Shown in pieces: positions 1 through 8,535 of a DNA stretch of 64,000 nucleotides. Source of the DNA: Amycolatopsis sp. FBCC-B4732 (GTDB lineage: Bacteria; Actinomycetota; Actinomycetes; Mycobacteriales; Pseudonocardiaceae); the NCBI RefSeq assembly GCF_023008405.1, contig NZ_CP095376.1:3744001-3808000 (forward strand), written 5' to 3'. Every line of letters starts with the position of its first letter. The first letter of the stretch is position 1. The notes beneath the pieces were generated by a model that did not search any database, was not told the origin of the DNA, and saw only the letters and a list, made by a program, of their open reading frames with translations. The translations under genes were made by a program, and so were the position numbers.

Positions 1-84
1 CCGGTCAGCCCCGGGCCATCCCAGCCCACGCACGACCCAACCCCGGTCAACCCCGAGCCACCGAACCCCGCGCACCACCCAACC
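1..84. repeat. two imperfect 42-bp tandem repeats
   Basis: Units 1-42 and 43-84 both begin CCGGTCA and end CCCAACC and match at most positions. The period is a multiple of three. The array may continue beyond the left edge. Confidence 0.6.
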
Positions 85-231
85 CCGGCCCACGCCGCCG
101 CCAAGCCGCCGGGGCCCACCGTGCACCGCGCCTACCAGCCGCGGACCGGGCGTCGGCTCCGATACCCGAAGTCGCCTCTCCCCCGACCGCCGCCGCAGCG
201 GGGGGTCGGCCGCCGGCCGGAGTTCGGTCAT
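1..231 (-). CDS. ABC transporter permease, N-terminal fragment (partial)
   Basis: An open frame on the minus strand starts with an ATG that overlaps the TGA of the ABC ATPase by 4 nt (ATGA) and stays open for 77 codons to the window edge. Position after an exporter ATPase, with the same overlap style as the rest of the operon, suggests the membrane permease of the pair. That is inferred from context only, because no transmembrane segment is visible yet. The last 28 codons are encoded by two imperfect 42-bp tandem repeats (positions 1-84) giving Gly/Arg/Trp/Val-rich protein, unusual for a permease N-terminus. The alternative is that the true permease is absent or degenerate here. Confidence 0.45.
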   Translation of the reverse strand, partial: MTELRPAADPPLRRRSGERRLRVSEPTPGPRLVGAVHGGPRRLGGGVGRGWVVRGVRWLGVDRGWVVRGLGWPGADR

Positions 232-908
232 CGGGTCACCTCCAGCTGGCGGGTCCGGCCGTCGCGGACGACGACCTCGCGGTCCGAATACGCCGCCACC
301 CGGGGCTCGTGGGTCACCAGGACCACCGCCGCGTCGCGGTCGCGGGCCGCGGTCGTCAAGAGCTGCATCACCTGCTCCCCGTTGAGGGAGTCCAAGGCTC
401 CCGTCGGCTCGTCCGCGAACACCACACGCGGGTCCGTCACCAGTGCGCGGGCGACCGCCACCCGCTGGCCCTGCCCGCCCGACACCTCCCCCGGCCGCTT
501 CCCCTCGATGCCGGTCAGGTCCAGCTCCGCCAGCATCGCGCGCCCGCGCTCCGCGGCGACCCGGCCGCGCACGCCGTTCAACCGCAGGGGCAGCGCCACG
601 TTCTCCAGGCACGTCAGCTCCGGCACCAGCTGCCCGAACTGGAACACGAACCCGAAGTCCGTGCGCCGCAACGCCGAACGCGCGCGGTCGGTCAGGCCGG
701 CCAGGTCGGCGCCGTCGTAGCGGACCGTGCCGCCGTCCGGCCGGACGATCCCGGCCAGGCAGTGCAACAGCGTCGACTTGCCCGCCCCCGACGGCCCCAT
801 CAGCGCCACGACCTCGCCCGCGCGGACCCGCAGGCTCGCCCCCGCCAGTGCCTCGGTCGGCCCGTAGGCCTTCCGCACCTCCGCCGCCTCCAGCAGCACC
901 TCGCTCAC
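228..908 (-). CDS. ABC transporter ATP-binding protein (MacB/LolD type)
   Basis: 226-residue ATPase that should power an exporter with the permease beginning at 231. Walker A (GPSGAGKST) lies near residues 39-47, the signature VSGGQGQRVAVARAL near 140-154, and Walker B/D-loop VVFADEPTGALDS follows. Length and motif spacing fit the LolD/MacB/FtsE-like subfamily, in which the ATPase is a separate polypeptide. It overlaps the upstream PadR gene by 4 nt, so the two are probably translationally coupled and under PadR control. PadR-linked ABC exporters commonly answer drugs or envelope stress; the substrate here is unknown. Confidence 0.92.
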   Translation of the reverse strand: MSEVLLEAAEVRKAYGPTEALAGASLRVRAGEVVALMGPSGAGKSTLLHCLAGIVRPDGGTVRYDGADLAGLTDRARSALRRTDFGFVFQFGQLVPELTCLENVALPLRLNGVRGRVAAERGRAMLAELDLTGIEGKRPGEVSGGQGQRVAVARALVTDPRVVFADEPTGALDSLNGEQVMQLLTTAARDRDAAVVLVTHEPRVAAYSDREVVVRDGRTRQLEVTR

Positions 909-1426
909 GCGATCTCCTTCGCCAGCTGGCCGAGCCGGGCCGCGGTCAGCTCCAGCCAGCGGAGGTCGGCCTCCAGGTGGAACAGCGCGTGGTCGCAGAT
1001 CAGCTGGTCGACGAGATCACCCGCGGTCTTGCGGCGGGTCAGCTCGCGCATGGCGTCGAGGTGGGCCGACCGCTGGACGTCGAGGACCTCGGCGGCCGGC
1101 CGCCCGGACAGCAGCGCGAGCACCACCTTCGTGTACAGCGTGTTCTGCAGGTACGCCTCGGGCTTCTCCGGCGTCTCCAGCCACGTCCCGACGTCGGCGA
1201 CCCCGGCGTCGGTGATCGCGTAGCGCTTCCGCTCGGGGCCGCCGTCCACCTCGACGCCGTCGGCCTCGACGAGCCCCTGCTTCAGCAGCCGCGCGAGGGT
1301 CGAATAGACCTGGCCGTAGTGCACGCGTCGGTCGTGCCCGAACCGGTCGTCGTAGGCGCGTTTCAGGTCGTAGCCGTGCCGCGGGCCGCTCTCCAGCAGC
1401 CCGAGCAAGGTCAGTCCGATCGACAT
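905..1426 (-). CDS. PadR family transcriptional regulator
   Basis: Winged-helix PadR regulator of about 173 residues. The N-terminus (LLGLLESGPRHGYDLK) and the wing (GLVEADGVEV-GGPERKRYAIT) are typical, and the C-terminal half is the helical dimerisation region of the long PadR subgroup. It heads an operon with the ABC ATPase (4-nt overlap) and permease. I prefer ATG at 1426; GTG at 1435 is also in frame. Neither has a ribosome site, and a promoter (TGAACA, 18 bp, TATACA) ends just upstream, so the transcript may be leaderless. Two inverted repeats overlapping the promoter suggest autorepression. Confidence 0.9.
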   Translation of the reverse strand: MSIGLTLLGLLESGPRHGYDLKRAYDDRFGHDRRVHYGQVYSTLARLLKQGLVEADGVEVDGGPERKRYAITDAGVADVGTWLETPEKPEAYLQNTLYTKVVLALLSGRPAAEVLDVQRSAHLDAMRELTRRKTAGDLVDQLICDHALFHLEADLRWLELTAARLGQLAKEIA

Positions 1427-1432
1427 GCGGGC

Positions 1433-1468
1433 CACTGTACACAGTGTGTATAGCTAGGGTTTATACAC
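1433..1468 (-). promoter_or_regulatory. PadR promoter with two overlapping inverted-repeat operators
   Basis: GTGTATA (1446-1452) and TATACAC (1462-1468) form a perfect inverted repeat across the -10 region. CACTGT-AC-ACAGTG (1433-1446) abuts it. On the minus strand TGAACA (1471-1476) and TATACA (1447-1452), spaced 18 bp, make a plausible promoter. PadR as the ligand is inferred. Confidence 0.6.
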
Positions 1469-1473
1469 CCTGT

Positions 1474-2334
1474 TCATAGTGAAATCGCCGAGGCCAGGAC
1501 CGCTCGGAGCGGCGTCGCCGGACGCCCCAGCAGCTCTTCGAGCGAAGGCCCGGTGACGGCGAATTCGCCCCGGCGAGCCGCGTGGAACATGCCGAGCAGC
1601 AGCGTCGCCTGCGCCTCCGGGACACCGTGCCCGGTCAAGCCGGCCACCCACTCGCCGTCCTCGGCCACCACGCGCCGGATCGGGCGGCCGGTGAGCTCGG
1701 TGAGCAGGGCGGCGACGTCGCCGAGGTCGAGGGCGGCCGGCGCGGTCAGCGGCGGCGTCGGCCCGTCGAACCGGCCCTCGTCGGCCAGGACGACGGCCGC
1801 CGCCTCGGCGAGGTCGGCGTGCGCCGTCCACGACACCGGCCCGTCGGCCGGGGCGACCAGTTCGCCGGTCCGCAGCGCCTCCCCGAGCAGCAGCGGGACG
1901 GTGGCGGCGTAGAACCCGTTGCGGAGCACGGTGAACGGCGAGCCCGCCGCCGCGAGGTGGCGTTCGGTCGCCGCGTGGTCGGGCATCGGCGCGAAGAGCG
2001 AGTCCGCCGCGGCCGCCTGGTGGCTCGTGTAGAGCACGCGCTTCACCCCCGCTTCGCGCGCGGCGTCGATCGCCGCGGCGTGGTGCGCGACAGCCGTGTC
2101 GCCGGTCGCGTCCGTCGAGACGACGAGGACCTGCGTCGCGCCCTCGAACGCCTCGGCCAGCGAGGCCGGGTCGGCGAAGTCGCCGCGGCGCACGCGGACG
2201 CCCCGCTCGGCGAGCCCGGCCGCGCGGGCGGGCTCGCGGACGCTCACGCCGATTTCGCCGGCCGGAACCCGGTCGAGGAGGTGGGCGACGACCTGCGAGC
2301 CGAGCTTGCCGGTGCCCCCGGTGATGACGATCAT
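1474..2334 (-). CDS. NmrA-like NAD(P)-binding oxidoreductase
   Basis: 286-residue atypical short-chain dehydrogenase of the NmrA/azoreductase-like group. The N-terminal Rossmann motif TGGTGKLGSQV (residues 5-15) is clear and is followed by the usual NmrA layout (GDFADPASL, VVSTDATGD, RVLYTSHQAA, FTVLRNGFY). Such proteins sense redox state or reduce quinones. The ATG at 2334 is preceded by AAGGGAAG. It is divergent from the TetR gene at 2410 across a 75-bp region with GTTA repeats, so TetR probably represses it in response to a small ligand. Its 3' end reaches the PadR promoter. Confidence 0.85.
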   Translation of the reverse strand: MIVITGGTGKLGSQVVAHLLDRVPAGEIGVSVREPARAAGLAERGVRVRRGDFADPASLAEAFEGATQVLVVSTDATGDTAVAHHAAAIDAAREAGVKRVLYTSHQAAAADSLFAPMPDHAATERHLAAAGSPFTVLRNGFYAATVPLLLGEALRTGELVAPADGPVSWTAHADLAEAAAVVLADEGRFDGPTPPLTAPAALDLGDVAALLTELTGRPIRRVVAEDGEWVAGLTGHGVPEAQATLLLGMFHAARRGEFAVTGPSLEELLGRPATPLRAVLASAISL

Positions 2335-2350
2335 GGTGCTTCCCTTCGTT

Positions 2351-2399
2351 ACCGTTGTTAGTAACCACGTTAGCACCATTGTTAGCAGAAGTGCGTTAC
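2351..2399. promoter_or_regulatory. NmrA/TetR divergent control region
   Basis: Contains the perfect palindrome GTTAGTAAC (2357-2365) and two direct GTTAGC copies (2369-2374, 2381-2386) between the divergent starts. A TetR operator is the simplest reading; the exact box is not certain. Confidence 0.45.
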
Positions 2400-2409
2400 C
2401 ATCGAAACC

Positions 2410-3039
2410 ATGAACCGGACGGAAGCCCGCGAGAAGATCGTCGAAACCGCCGCGCGGCTGCTCCAGGAGCACGGCGCGGCGGCGGTGACCGTCCGCGCGG
2501 TCGCCCAGGCGGCCGGCCTGCAGGCACCGGCCCTCTACCGGTTCTTCGAGGACAAGGACGCGCTGCTCGACGCGGTCGCCGAGCACGTCTTCACCACCTA
2601 CGTCGCCGAGAAGTCCGGCACCGCCGGCACCGGCGACCCGGTCACCGACCTCCGGACGGGCTGGGACGCGCACATCGGCTTCGGCCTCGCCAACGCGGCC
2701 CTGTTCGGCCTGCTCGTCGTCCCCGGCCGCGTGTCCCCGGCGGCGGAGGCGGGCCTGGCCGTGTTGCGCGGCCGCATCCGCCGCGTCGCGGAGGCCGGCC
2801 GCCTGCGCGTCCCCGAGCCGCGCGCGGTCGACCTGGTCCACGCCGCCGGCACCGGCACGGTGCTCGCCCTGCTGGCCGCGCCGCCGACCGGCCGCGACCC
2901 CGGTCTCGCCGACGCGATGTGGGAGGCGGTCGCGCACCGGATCCTGACCGACGTCCCGACGCCGGACGCCGCGCCCGCGCCGCTCACCGACGCCGAACGC
3001 GCACTGCTGGCCGAATGGCTGTCCCGGCCGCGGCAGTGA
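2410..3039 (+). CDS. TetR family transcriptional regulator
   Basis: 209-residue TetR repressor. The N-terminal helix-turn-helix (IVETAARLLQEHGAAAVTV, then AVAQAAGLQAPALYRFFEDK) covers residues about 10-53. The remainder is an all-helical ligand-binding and dimer domain (TetR_C-like). It is divergently arranged with the NmrA-like oxidoreductase, which is its likely target, with autoregulation from the shared 75-bp intergenic region. ATG at 2410 is the first start after the operator-like repeats. A short imperfect palindrome (GTGAGTCATTCAC) sits on its stop codon. Confidence 0.9.
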   Translation: MNRTEAREKIVETAARLLQEHGAAAVTVRAVAQAAGLQAPALYRFFEDKDALLDAVAEHVFTTYVAEKSGTAGTGDPVTDLRTGWDAHIGFGLANAALFGLLVVPGRVSPAAEAGLAVLRGRIRRVAEAGRLRVPEPRAVDLVHAAGTGTVLALLAAPPTGRDPGLADAMWEAVAHRILTDVPTPDAAPAPLTDAERALLAEWLSRPRQ

Positions 3040-3169
3040 GTCATTCACCCTCCGGGGGTTTGCGCGATTCGTGGACACTTTTGTCTGCGGTGTAACAACT
3101 TTCGGACTCCCCGCGCCATAGGGGACAGCGTTCGCGCTTGTCCGGTCCCCGCCACCCCAGGAGTTCGTG

Positions 3170-5467
3170 ATGAGTTCTCGTCGCTCCACGCTTCCGCGAA
3201 GATCCCGACGTGCCTTGGCTTTGGGCGTCGTCGTGCCGCTCGCCCTCGGCTTGGCCGTGGCCGCCGCGCCACCGGCCGCCGCCGTGCCGGCCGGGTTCGC
3301 CGACACCGTCGCCATCGGCGGCCTGACCTCGCCGACCGCCGCGGCGTTCGCGCCCGACGGGCGGGTGTTCATCGCCGAGAAGAGCGGCCTGGTCAAGGTC
3401 TTCGACTCCCTCGCCGACCCGGCCCCGACCGTGTTCGCCGACCTGCGCACCCCGACCCAGGACTTCTGGGACCGGGGCCTGCTCGGGCTCGCGATCGACC
3501 CGGGCTTCCCCGCCCGGCCGTACGTCTACGTCTCCTACACCCTCGACGCCGAGCCGGGCGGCACCGCGCCGCGCTGGGGCGACACCTGCCCCACGCCGCC
3601 GGGCGCGACGGACCAGGGTTGCGTCGTCACCGGCCGCGTCTCCCAGCTGACCATGGGCCCGGCCGGGACCGCGATCAGCGAGAAGCCGCTGGTCACCGGC
3701 TGGTGCCAGCAGTTCCCCAGCCACTCGATCGGCTCGCTCGCCTTCGGCCCGGACGGCGCCCTGTACGCGGGCGGCGGGGACGGCGCCAGCTTCAACTTCG
3801 CCGACTACGGCCAGGTCGGGAACCCCTGCGCCGACCCGCCCTCCCCCGCCGGCACGAACCTCTCGCCGCCGTCGGCCGAAGGCGGCGCGCTGCGCTCGCA
3901 GTCCCCGCGCCGGGCGGCCGGACAGCCGGTGCTGCTCAACGGCACGATCCTGCGCATCGACCCCGACACCGGCGCCGGGCTGCCCGGCAACCCGTTCGCG
4001 GGCAGCGCCGACGCCAACGCCCGCCGCATCATCGCCTACGGCGCGCGCAACCAGTTCCGGTTCGGCTTCCGGCCGGGCACGAGTGAACTGTGGGCCGGCG
4101 ACGTCGGCTGGAACACGTGGGAAGAGATCAACCGCGTCGCGAACGTCGGCGACGCCGTGGCCGAGAACTTCGGCTGGCCCTGCTTCGAGGGCAACGCCCG
4201 GCAAGCCGGCTACGACGGCGCGAACCTCGACCGCTGCGAATCGCTCTACTCGGCGGGCGGCCAGACCGCGCCGTACTACGCCTACAACCACAACGCCAAG
4301 GTCGTCGCGAGCGACCCGTGCCCGACCGGCGGCTCCTCGATCAGCGGCATCGCCTTCGAAGCCGGCAGCAACTACCCCGCCGAGTACGCCGGCGCGCTGT
4401 TCTTCGCCGATTCCTCGCGCGGCTGCATCTGGGCGATGCAGGCGTCCGGCGGCCAGCCCAGCCCGAGCCGCCTGGTGCCGTTCGTGACCGGGGCCAACGT
4501 GCCCGTCCAGGTGCTCACCGGCCCCGGCGGCGACCTGTTCTACGTCGCACTCGGCGCCGGCGAGCTCCGCCGCGTCAGCTACCCCGGCGGCACCAACCGG
4601 CCGCCGGTCGCCGCGGCCACGGCGACGCCGTCGAGCGGCCCCGCGCCGCTCACCGTCCAGTTCGACGGCACCGGCTCGACCGACCCCGACGCCGGGGACA
4701 CCCTGAGCTACGCCTGGGACCTCGACGCCGACGGCGCGTACGACGACTCCGCGGCGCCGCGGCCCACCTGGACGTACGGCACGGCGGCGGCGGTCGACGC
4801 GGGGCTGCGGGTGACCGACTCGCACGGCGCGACGGCGACCACGACCGTCCGCGTCACCATCGGGAACCCGGCCGGGCTCGACCCGGTGCCGGTCATCGAC
4901 ACGCCCGACGCCGCGCTCACCTGGTCGGTCGGCCAGACCGTGCCCTTCGCCGGGCGCGCGATCGACGCCCAGGACGGTCAGCTCCCGCCCTCGGCGCTGT
5001 CGTGGCGGCTCGCGATCCGGCACTGCGCGGCCAACGGCACCTGCCACACCCACAACGTCCAGGACTTCCCGGGCGTGGCTTCGGGGTCGTTCGTCGCACC
5101 GGACCACGAGTACCCGTCGTACCTGCAGCTGACGCTGACCGCGACGGACTCGACCGGCCGCACCGGGACCAAGACGATCGACCTGCAGCCGAAGACGGTG
5201 GCGCTGAACTTCACGTCGAGCCCGAGCCAGGCGATGCTCACCGTCGGCGGGACCCAGCAGCGGACCCCGTTCTCCCGCACGGTGATCGCCGGATCGACGA
5301 ATTCGATCAGCGCGAACAGCCCGCAGAACCTGCCGCCGCTCAACCTGAAGTACGCCTTCACGAGCTGGGCGCACGGCGGGGCGCGCACGCAGAACGTCGT
5401 CGCGCCGCCGGCCGGGGCGACCTACCAGGCGAACTTCCGGCTCTGCTGGCTGCTGCAGCCCTGCTGA
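3170..5467 (+). CDS. secreted PQQ-type glucose/sorbosone dehydrogenase with PKD domain
   Basis: 765-residue exported protein. A twin-arginine-like or Sec signal (RRSRRALALGVVVPLALGL, cleavage after an Ala-rich stretch near residue 40) precedes a six-bladed glucose/sorbosone dehydrogenase propeller (about 45-470), with GRVFIAEKSG, LLGLAIDPGF and ARNQFRFGFRPG. A PKD beta-sandwich follows (475-560; PLTVQFDGTGSTDPD, YAWDLDADG), then an uncharacterised C-terminal module. The family oxidises sugars extracellularly with PQQ, but homologues lacking PQQ activity are common in actinomycetes, so the substrate is open. AGGAG at 3159-3163 favours ATG 3170 over GTG 3167. It is convergent with the sigma factor gene, with a hairpin between. 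Confidence 0.85.
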   Translation: MSSRRSTLPRRSRRALALGVVVPLALGLAVAAAPPAAAVPAGFADTVAIGGLTSPTAAAFAPDGRVFIAEKSGLVKVFDSLADPAPTVFADLRTPTQDFWDRGLLGLAIDPGFPARPYVYVSYTLDAEPGGTAPRWGDTCPTPPGATDQGCVVTGRVSQLTMGPAGTAISEKPLVTGWCQQFPSHSIGSLAFGPDGALYAGGGDGASFNFADYGQVGNPCADPPSPAGTNLSPPSAEGGALRSQSPRRAAGQPVLLNGTILRIDPDTGAGLPGNPFAGSADANARRIIAYGARNQFRFGFRPGTSELWAGDVGWNTWEEINRVANVGDAVAENFGWPCFEGNARQAGYDGANLDRCESLYSAGGQTAPYYAYNHNAKVVASDPCPTGGSSISGIAFEAGSNYPAEYAGALFFADSSRGCIWAMQASGGQPSPSRLVPFVTGANVPVQVLTGPGGDLFYVALGAGELRRVSYPGGTNRPPVAAATATPSSGPAPLTVQFDGTGSTDPDAGDTLSYAWDLDADGAYDDSAAPRPTWTYGTAAAVDAGLRVTDSHGATATTTVRVTIGNPAGLDPVPVIDTPDAALTWSVGQTVPFAGRAIDAQDGQLPPSALSWRLAIRHCAANGTCHTHNVQDFPGVASGSFVAPDHEYPSYLQLTLTATDSTGRTGTKTIDLQPKTVALNFTSSPSQAMLTVGGTQQRTPFSRTVIAGSTNSISANSPQNLPPLNLKYAFTSWAHGGARTQNVVAPPAGATYQANFRLCWLLQPC

Positions 5468-5475
5468 CCGGGTGG

Positions 5476-5499
5476 CCCGGCCCCCGCGCGGGGGCCGGG
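5476..5499. terminator. bidirectional terminator hairpin
   Basis: Perfect 10-bp stem CCCGGCCCCC / GGGGGCCGGG with a GCGC loop, placed between the convergent dehydrogenase and sigma factor genes. There is no T tract, as is usual at this GC. Confidence 0.75.
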
Positions 5500-6786
5500 T
5501 CAGCCCTTGGGCTCCTTCGTCTTCTCCGCCTTCTTCGACTCCTTCGCCGCCTGCTTGGACTCCTTGGCGGCTTCCTTCGACGCCTGCTTCGACTCCTTCG
5601 CGGCTTGCCTGGACTCCTTCGCCGCTTGGTTGCCGTTCGCCGATTGGTTGCCGTCCGCGGCCGTCTCGCCGGCGCCGGTGGTCTCGGCCTGCTCCTCGCC
5701 CGCCGCCGCTTCCCCGGACTCCCCCGGCGTCGGCGGCACCGACGTCACCTGAGCTGCCGAGGCCGGTTGCGAACCGCTGCCCGCGGCGGGCACGCCCGCC
5801 GCGGGCCGGGTTTCCGCCGGCTGCGAAGCCGCACCGTCGGCGCCCGGCGCCGGCGCGAGGTCGGACGTGCTGGCGCCGATGGTCACGGTCGTGACCAGCG
5901 CCGCGCTCGCCGCGGCCACCTTCGCCGCCGTCGCCCACGACAACGCCGACGTGCTCGCCGCGGCACCGGACGAGGCGAGCGATCCCGTGGCGGACAACCA
6001 CTGCGACACGATCGGGACGCCCAGGATGAGCGGGGCGATCGCGCCGGGCAGTTCTTCGTTGAGCAGCCGGAGGCCGCCGGCGAGTTCCCGGCAGTCGGGG
6101 CAGCGGTCGAGGTGGCTGGTGATCCGGTGGGCCTTGTGGTCCCCGATCCCGTCGCGCACGTACCGGGCCAGCTGCCCGGAGACGACCTTGCAGTTCCGCC
6201 GCCGCGCGGCCGGGACGTGCTGGTCCAGGTAAGCCTGGCGCAGCCCTTCGCGGGCGCGGTAGGCCAGCGCGGCGACGCCGTTGGGCGTCATCCCGATGTC
6301 GGCGGCGATCCGCGCGGGCGATTCGCCGTCGATTTCGGTCCGCCACAGGACAGTTCGCCACCGTTCGGGCAGGCTCGCGAACGCATCCGCGGCGACGCTC
6401 GCGTGCAGCCGGCTGTCCACCGGCTCGTCGCTCCGTTCGCCCGGCATTACGTCCGGCACCTCGGCGACGAGCGAGACCGCCGAGTCCCGCCGCCGCCAGC
6501 TGATCATCGTGTTCCGGATGGTGGTCAGCAAATACGGCCGGAAATCTTCGTCCGGACCGTCGCCGGAGCGCAGAATCCGTAGTACGCGGGTGAATCCTTC
6601 CGCGATCAGGTCGTCCCGCTCGGCCTCGTCGGCCGCGATCGCGGCCGCCACCCGGCGCGCGGCCCCGAGGTGCCGGTCGTACAACCGGCCGTACGCGGCG
6701 ATGTCCCCGCCGCGCACCGCCTCGATCAAAGCCGCGTCGCTCGGGCCGTCCACCGTCCCGGCCACCGCCGGCACCACCTCGGTCAC
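5500..6786 (-). CDS. ECF sigma factor fused to zinc finger, membrane segment and Lys/Glu/Ala tail
   Basis: 428-residue protein. Sigma-70 region 2 lies at about 20-100 (AYGRLYDRHL, FRPYLLTTIRNTMISWRRR) and region 4 at about 135-190 (LPERWRTVLWRTEIDG, IAADIGMTPNGVAALAYRAR). After region 4 comes an anti-sigma-like zinc finger (HRITSHLDRCPDC), one hydrophobic helix (KVAAASAALVTTVTIGAS), a Pro/Ala/Ser-rich stretch, and a repetitive tail built from AAKESKQA-type heptads. This resembles ECF groups that carry their own zf-HC2 and transmembrane extension (ECF52/53-like), so activity may be released by proteolysis or a conformational signal. GTG 6786 follows GAGGGGG; GTG 6789 is possible. No separate anti-sigma gene is adjacent. 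Confidence 0.85.
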   Translation of the reverse strand: MTEVVPAVAGTVDGPSDAALIEAVRGGDIAAYGRLYDRHLGAARRVAAAIAADEAERDDLIAEGFTRVLRILRSGDGPDEDFRPYLLTTIRNTMISWRRRDSAVSLVAEVPDVMPGERSDEPVDSRLHASVAADAFASLPERWRTVLWRTEIDGESPARIAADIGMTPNGVAALAYRAREGLRQAYLDQHVPAARRRNCKVVSGQLARYVRDGIGDHKAHRITSHLDRCPDCRELAGGLRLLNEELPGAIAPLILGVPIVSQWLSATGSLASSGAAASTSALSWATAAKVAAASAALVTTVTIGASTSDLAPAPGADGAASQPAETRPAAGVPAAGSGSQPASAAQVTSVPPTPGESGEAAAGEEQAETTGAGETAADGNQSANGNQAAKESRQAAKESKQASKEAAKESKQAAKESKKAEKTKEPKG

Positions 6787-7107
6787 CACACCCCCTCGCC
6801 CGTGCGCTTGCACGTGCAGAACGTTCCGCGAATAGTCGCGCAACGAGTGACACCAGCGCAAGGTTGCGGCCCCGGAAGGACTTCCCGGATTTCTCCGGAT
6901 CCGAGTGACCGGTGCCTTCGATTTGTCACTTCCCTGAGCTTTCCCCGGCGAATCCACCCCCGCCGCCGGGCCCGTCGTTGCCCTCGTCCGTACCGGCGAG
7001 TAGAAGACGAAGGCGGTGGCCGGGGCCGGCCACCGCGTCCGTGTCCGATGTGGACGGTGGCGGGAGCCGGAGCCGACCCGCCGCGGCCACCACCAGGAAG
7101 GATTCCC
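6787..7107. other. divergent intergenic region
   Basis: 321 bp between the sigma factor and hydrolase genes. No open frame with convincing coding character and no strong hairpin. It must hold both promoters, but I could not fix their -10/-35 elements. Confidence 0.5.
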
Positions 7108-8493
7108 ATGCGCAGAGCCCTGCTCGTCCTGCTGACCGCGCTCCTGCCCTGTCTCGTACTCACCGCACCCGCGCGCGCCGGCGCGCCCGCCGTGACGGCG
7201 ATCCCCGCGAACGCCGGCCGGGGCTGGCCGGTCAGCGGCTCCCAAGGCGTCCTCGACCTCGCCGCGCGCGGGTACGTCGAGGAGGAGTACCTTCTTTCCG
7301 GCCAGGCCGACACGTACGCCCAGACCGGCCTGTGGACCGAAGACGGGCGGTGGGCCACCCGGATCGCGAGCACCGGCACCCCGTACACCACGCGGCTGGT
7401 CGTGGTGCGGCCGGCGGATCCCGCGCGCTTCAACGGCACCGTCGTGGTCGAGTGGCTCAACGTCAGCTTCGGCGTCGACATCCCGGTCGACTTCTCGCAG
7501 TCTTACGAGCACTTCACTCGCGAGGGCTACGCCTACATCGGCGTGACGACGCAGAAAGCGGGTGCCGACAAGCTCAAGAGCCTCGACCCGGGCCGGTACG
7601 CCGGCGTGGACCTGAGCGGGGATGCGCTTTCCTACGACGTTTTTTCCCAGGCCGCGCAGGCCGTCCGGGCCACACCGCGGCTGCTCGGCGGCCGGACGCC
7701 GTCGGTCGTGCTGGCCACCGGCCACTCGCAGTCGGCACTGCGCCTGACCACCTACGCCAACGCGATCCAGCCGGTGCGCCACGCCTACGACGGCATCCTG
7801 ATCCACGGCCGCGCCGCGCCGGCGGCCCCGATCGGCGACGGCGCCCTCGGCCCGCTCTCCGCCCGCATCCGCACCGATCTCGACGTGCCGGTGTTCGTCC
7901 TGCAATCCGAAACCGACGTCGTCGCTTCGGCTTCGGTCCGCCAGAACACGGCACGGGTGCGCACCTGGGAGGTGGCCGGCACCGCGCACGCCGACCAGTA
8001 CGGGCTCGACCTCTACAACGCCGCCAACGCGCGGGACGGCTCCCTCAACGGCGGCGCGCCGACGACGTGCGACAAGCCGGTCAACAGCATGACCTTCCGG
8101 TACGCGGAGAACGCCGCGTTCGCGCACCTGGACCGCTGGGCCCGCGGTGGCGGCGCCCCGCCCTTCGCGCCGCCGATTTCGCTGCTGCTCAACGTCATCG
8201 TCGTGCGCGACGCCGACCAGAACGCCGTCGGCGGCGTCCGGCTGCCGGATTTCGAAGCCCCGCTGGCGGCCTACGCGCCGAACAACAGCGGCGGCAACGT
8301 CCCGGGTGCCTGCCTGCTCCTCGGGATGACGACACCGTTGTCACCGGCGCGGATCCGGCAGCTGTACCCGGACCACGCCACGTACGTCGCGAAGTTCACC
8401 GCGGCGGCGGACCGGGCGCTGCGGGCGGGCTACCTGCTGGGCGCCGACCGTGACGAGGCCGTGGCCCGCGCCCAGGCGGCCCCGGTGCCGTGA
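7108..8493 (+). CDS. secreted alpha/beta-hydrolase domain protein
   Basis: 461-residue exported protein with a clear signal peptide (RRALLVLLTALLPCLVL, cleavage after PARAGA). The body matches the large alpha/beta-hydrolase-domain family found next to esterases. A nucleophile elbow ATGHSQSA (GxSxS) is followed by a C-terminal acid/His region (VAGTAHADQYG). It probably hydrolyses an ester or lactone outside the cell; the substrate is unknown. AGGAAGGA precedes ATG 7108. It is divergent from the membrane-anchored sigma factor and could be its target, which is inference. A strong terminator follows. Confidence 0.82.
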   Translation: MRRALLVLLTALLPCLVLTAPARAGAPAVTAIPANAGRGWPVSGSQGVLDLAARGYVEEEYLLSGQADTYAQTGLWTEDGRWATRIASTGTPYTTRLVVVRPADPARFNGTVVVEWLNVSFGVDIPVDFSQSYEHFTREGYAYIGVTTQKAGADKLKSLDPGRYAGVDLSGDALSYDVFSQAAQAVRATPRLLGGRTPSVVLATGHSQSALRLTTYANAIQPVRHAYDGILIHGRAAPAAPIGDGALGPLSARIRTDLDVPVFVLQSETDVVASASVRQNTARVRTWEVAGTAHADQYGLDLYNAANARDGSLNGGAPTTCDKPVNSMTFRYAENAAFAHLDRWARGGGAPPFAPPISLLLNVIVVRDADQNAVGGVRLPDFEAPLAAYAPNNSGGNVPGACLLLGMTTPLSPARIRQLYPDHATYVAKFTAAADRALRAGYLLGADRDEAVARAQAAPVP

Positions 8494-8497
8494 CCGC

Positions 8498-8535
8498 TTC
8501 AGTGCCCGCCCGGCCACCGCGGGGCGGGCACTGAA
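8498..8535 (+). terminator. hydrolase gene terminator
   Basis: Perfect 14-bp stem TTCAGTGCCCGCCC / GGGCGGGCACTGAA with a 10-nt loop, 5 nt after the stop. The last four bases overlap the first KstR-like box. Confidence 0.85.

Noticed and set aside
3041..6853. 1270-codon minus-strand open frame
   Set aside because: It lies antisense to the sugar dehydrogenase and enters the sigma factor gene out of frame. The composition is Arg/Gly/Ala low complexity, a GC-rich shadow.
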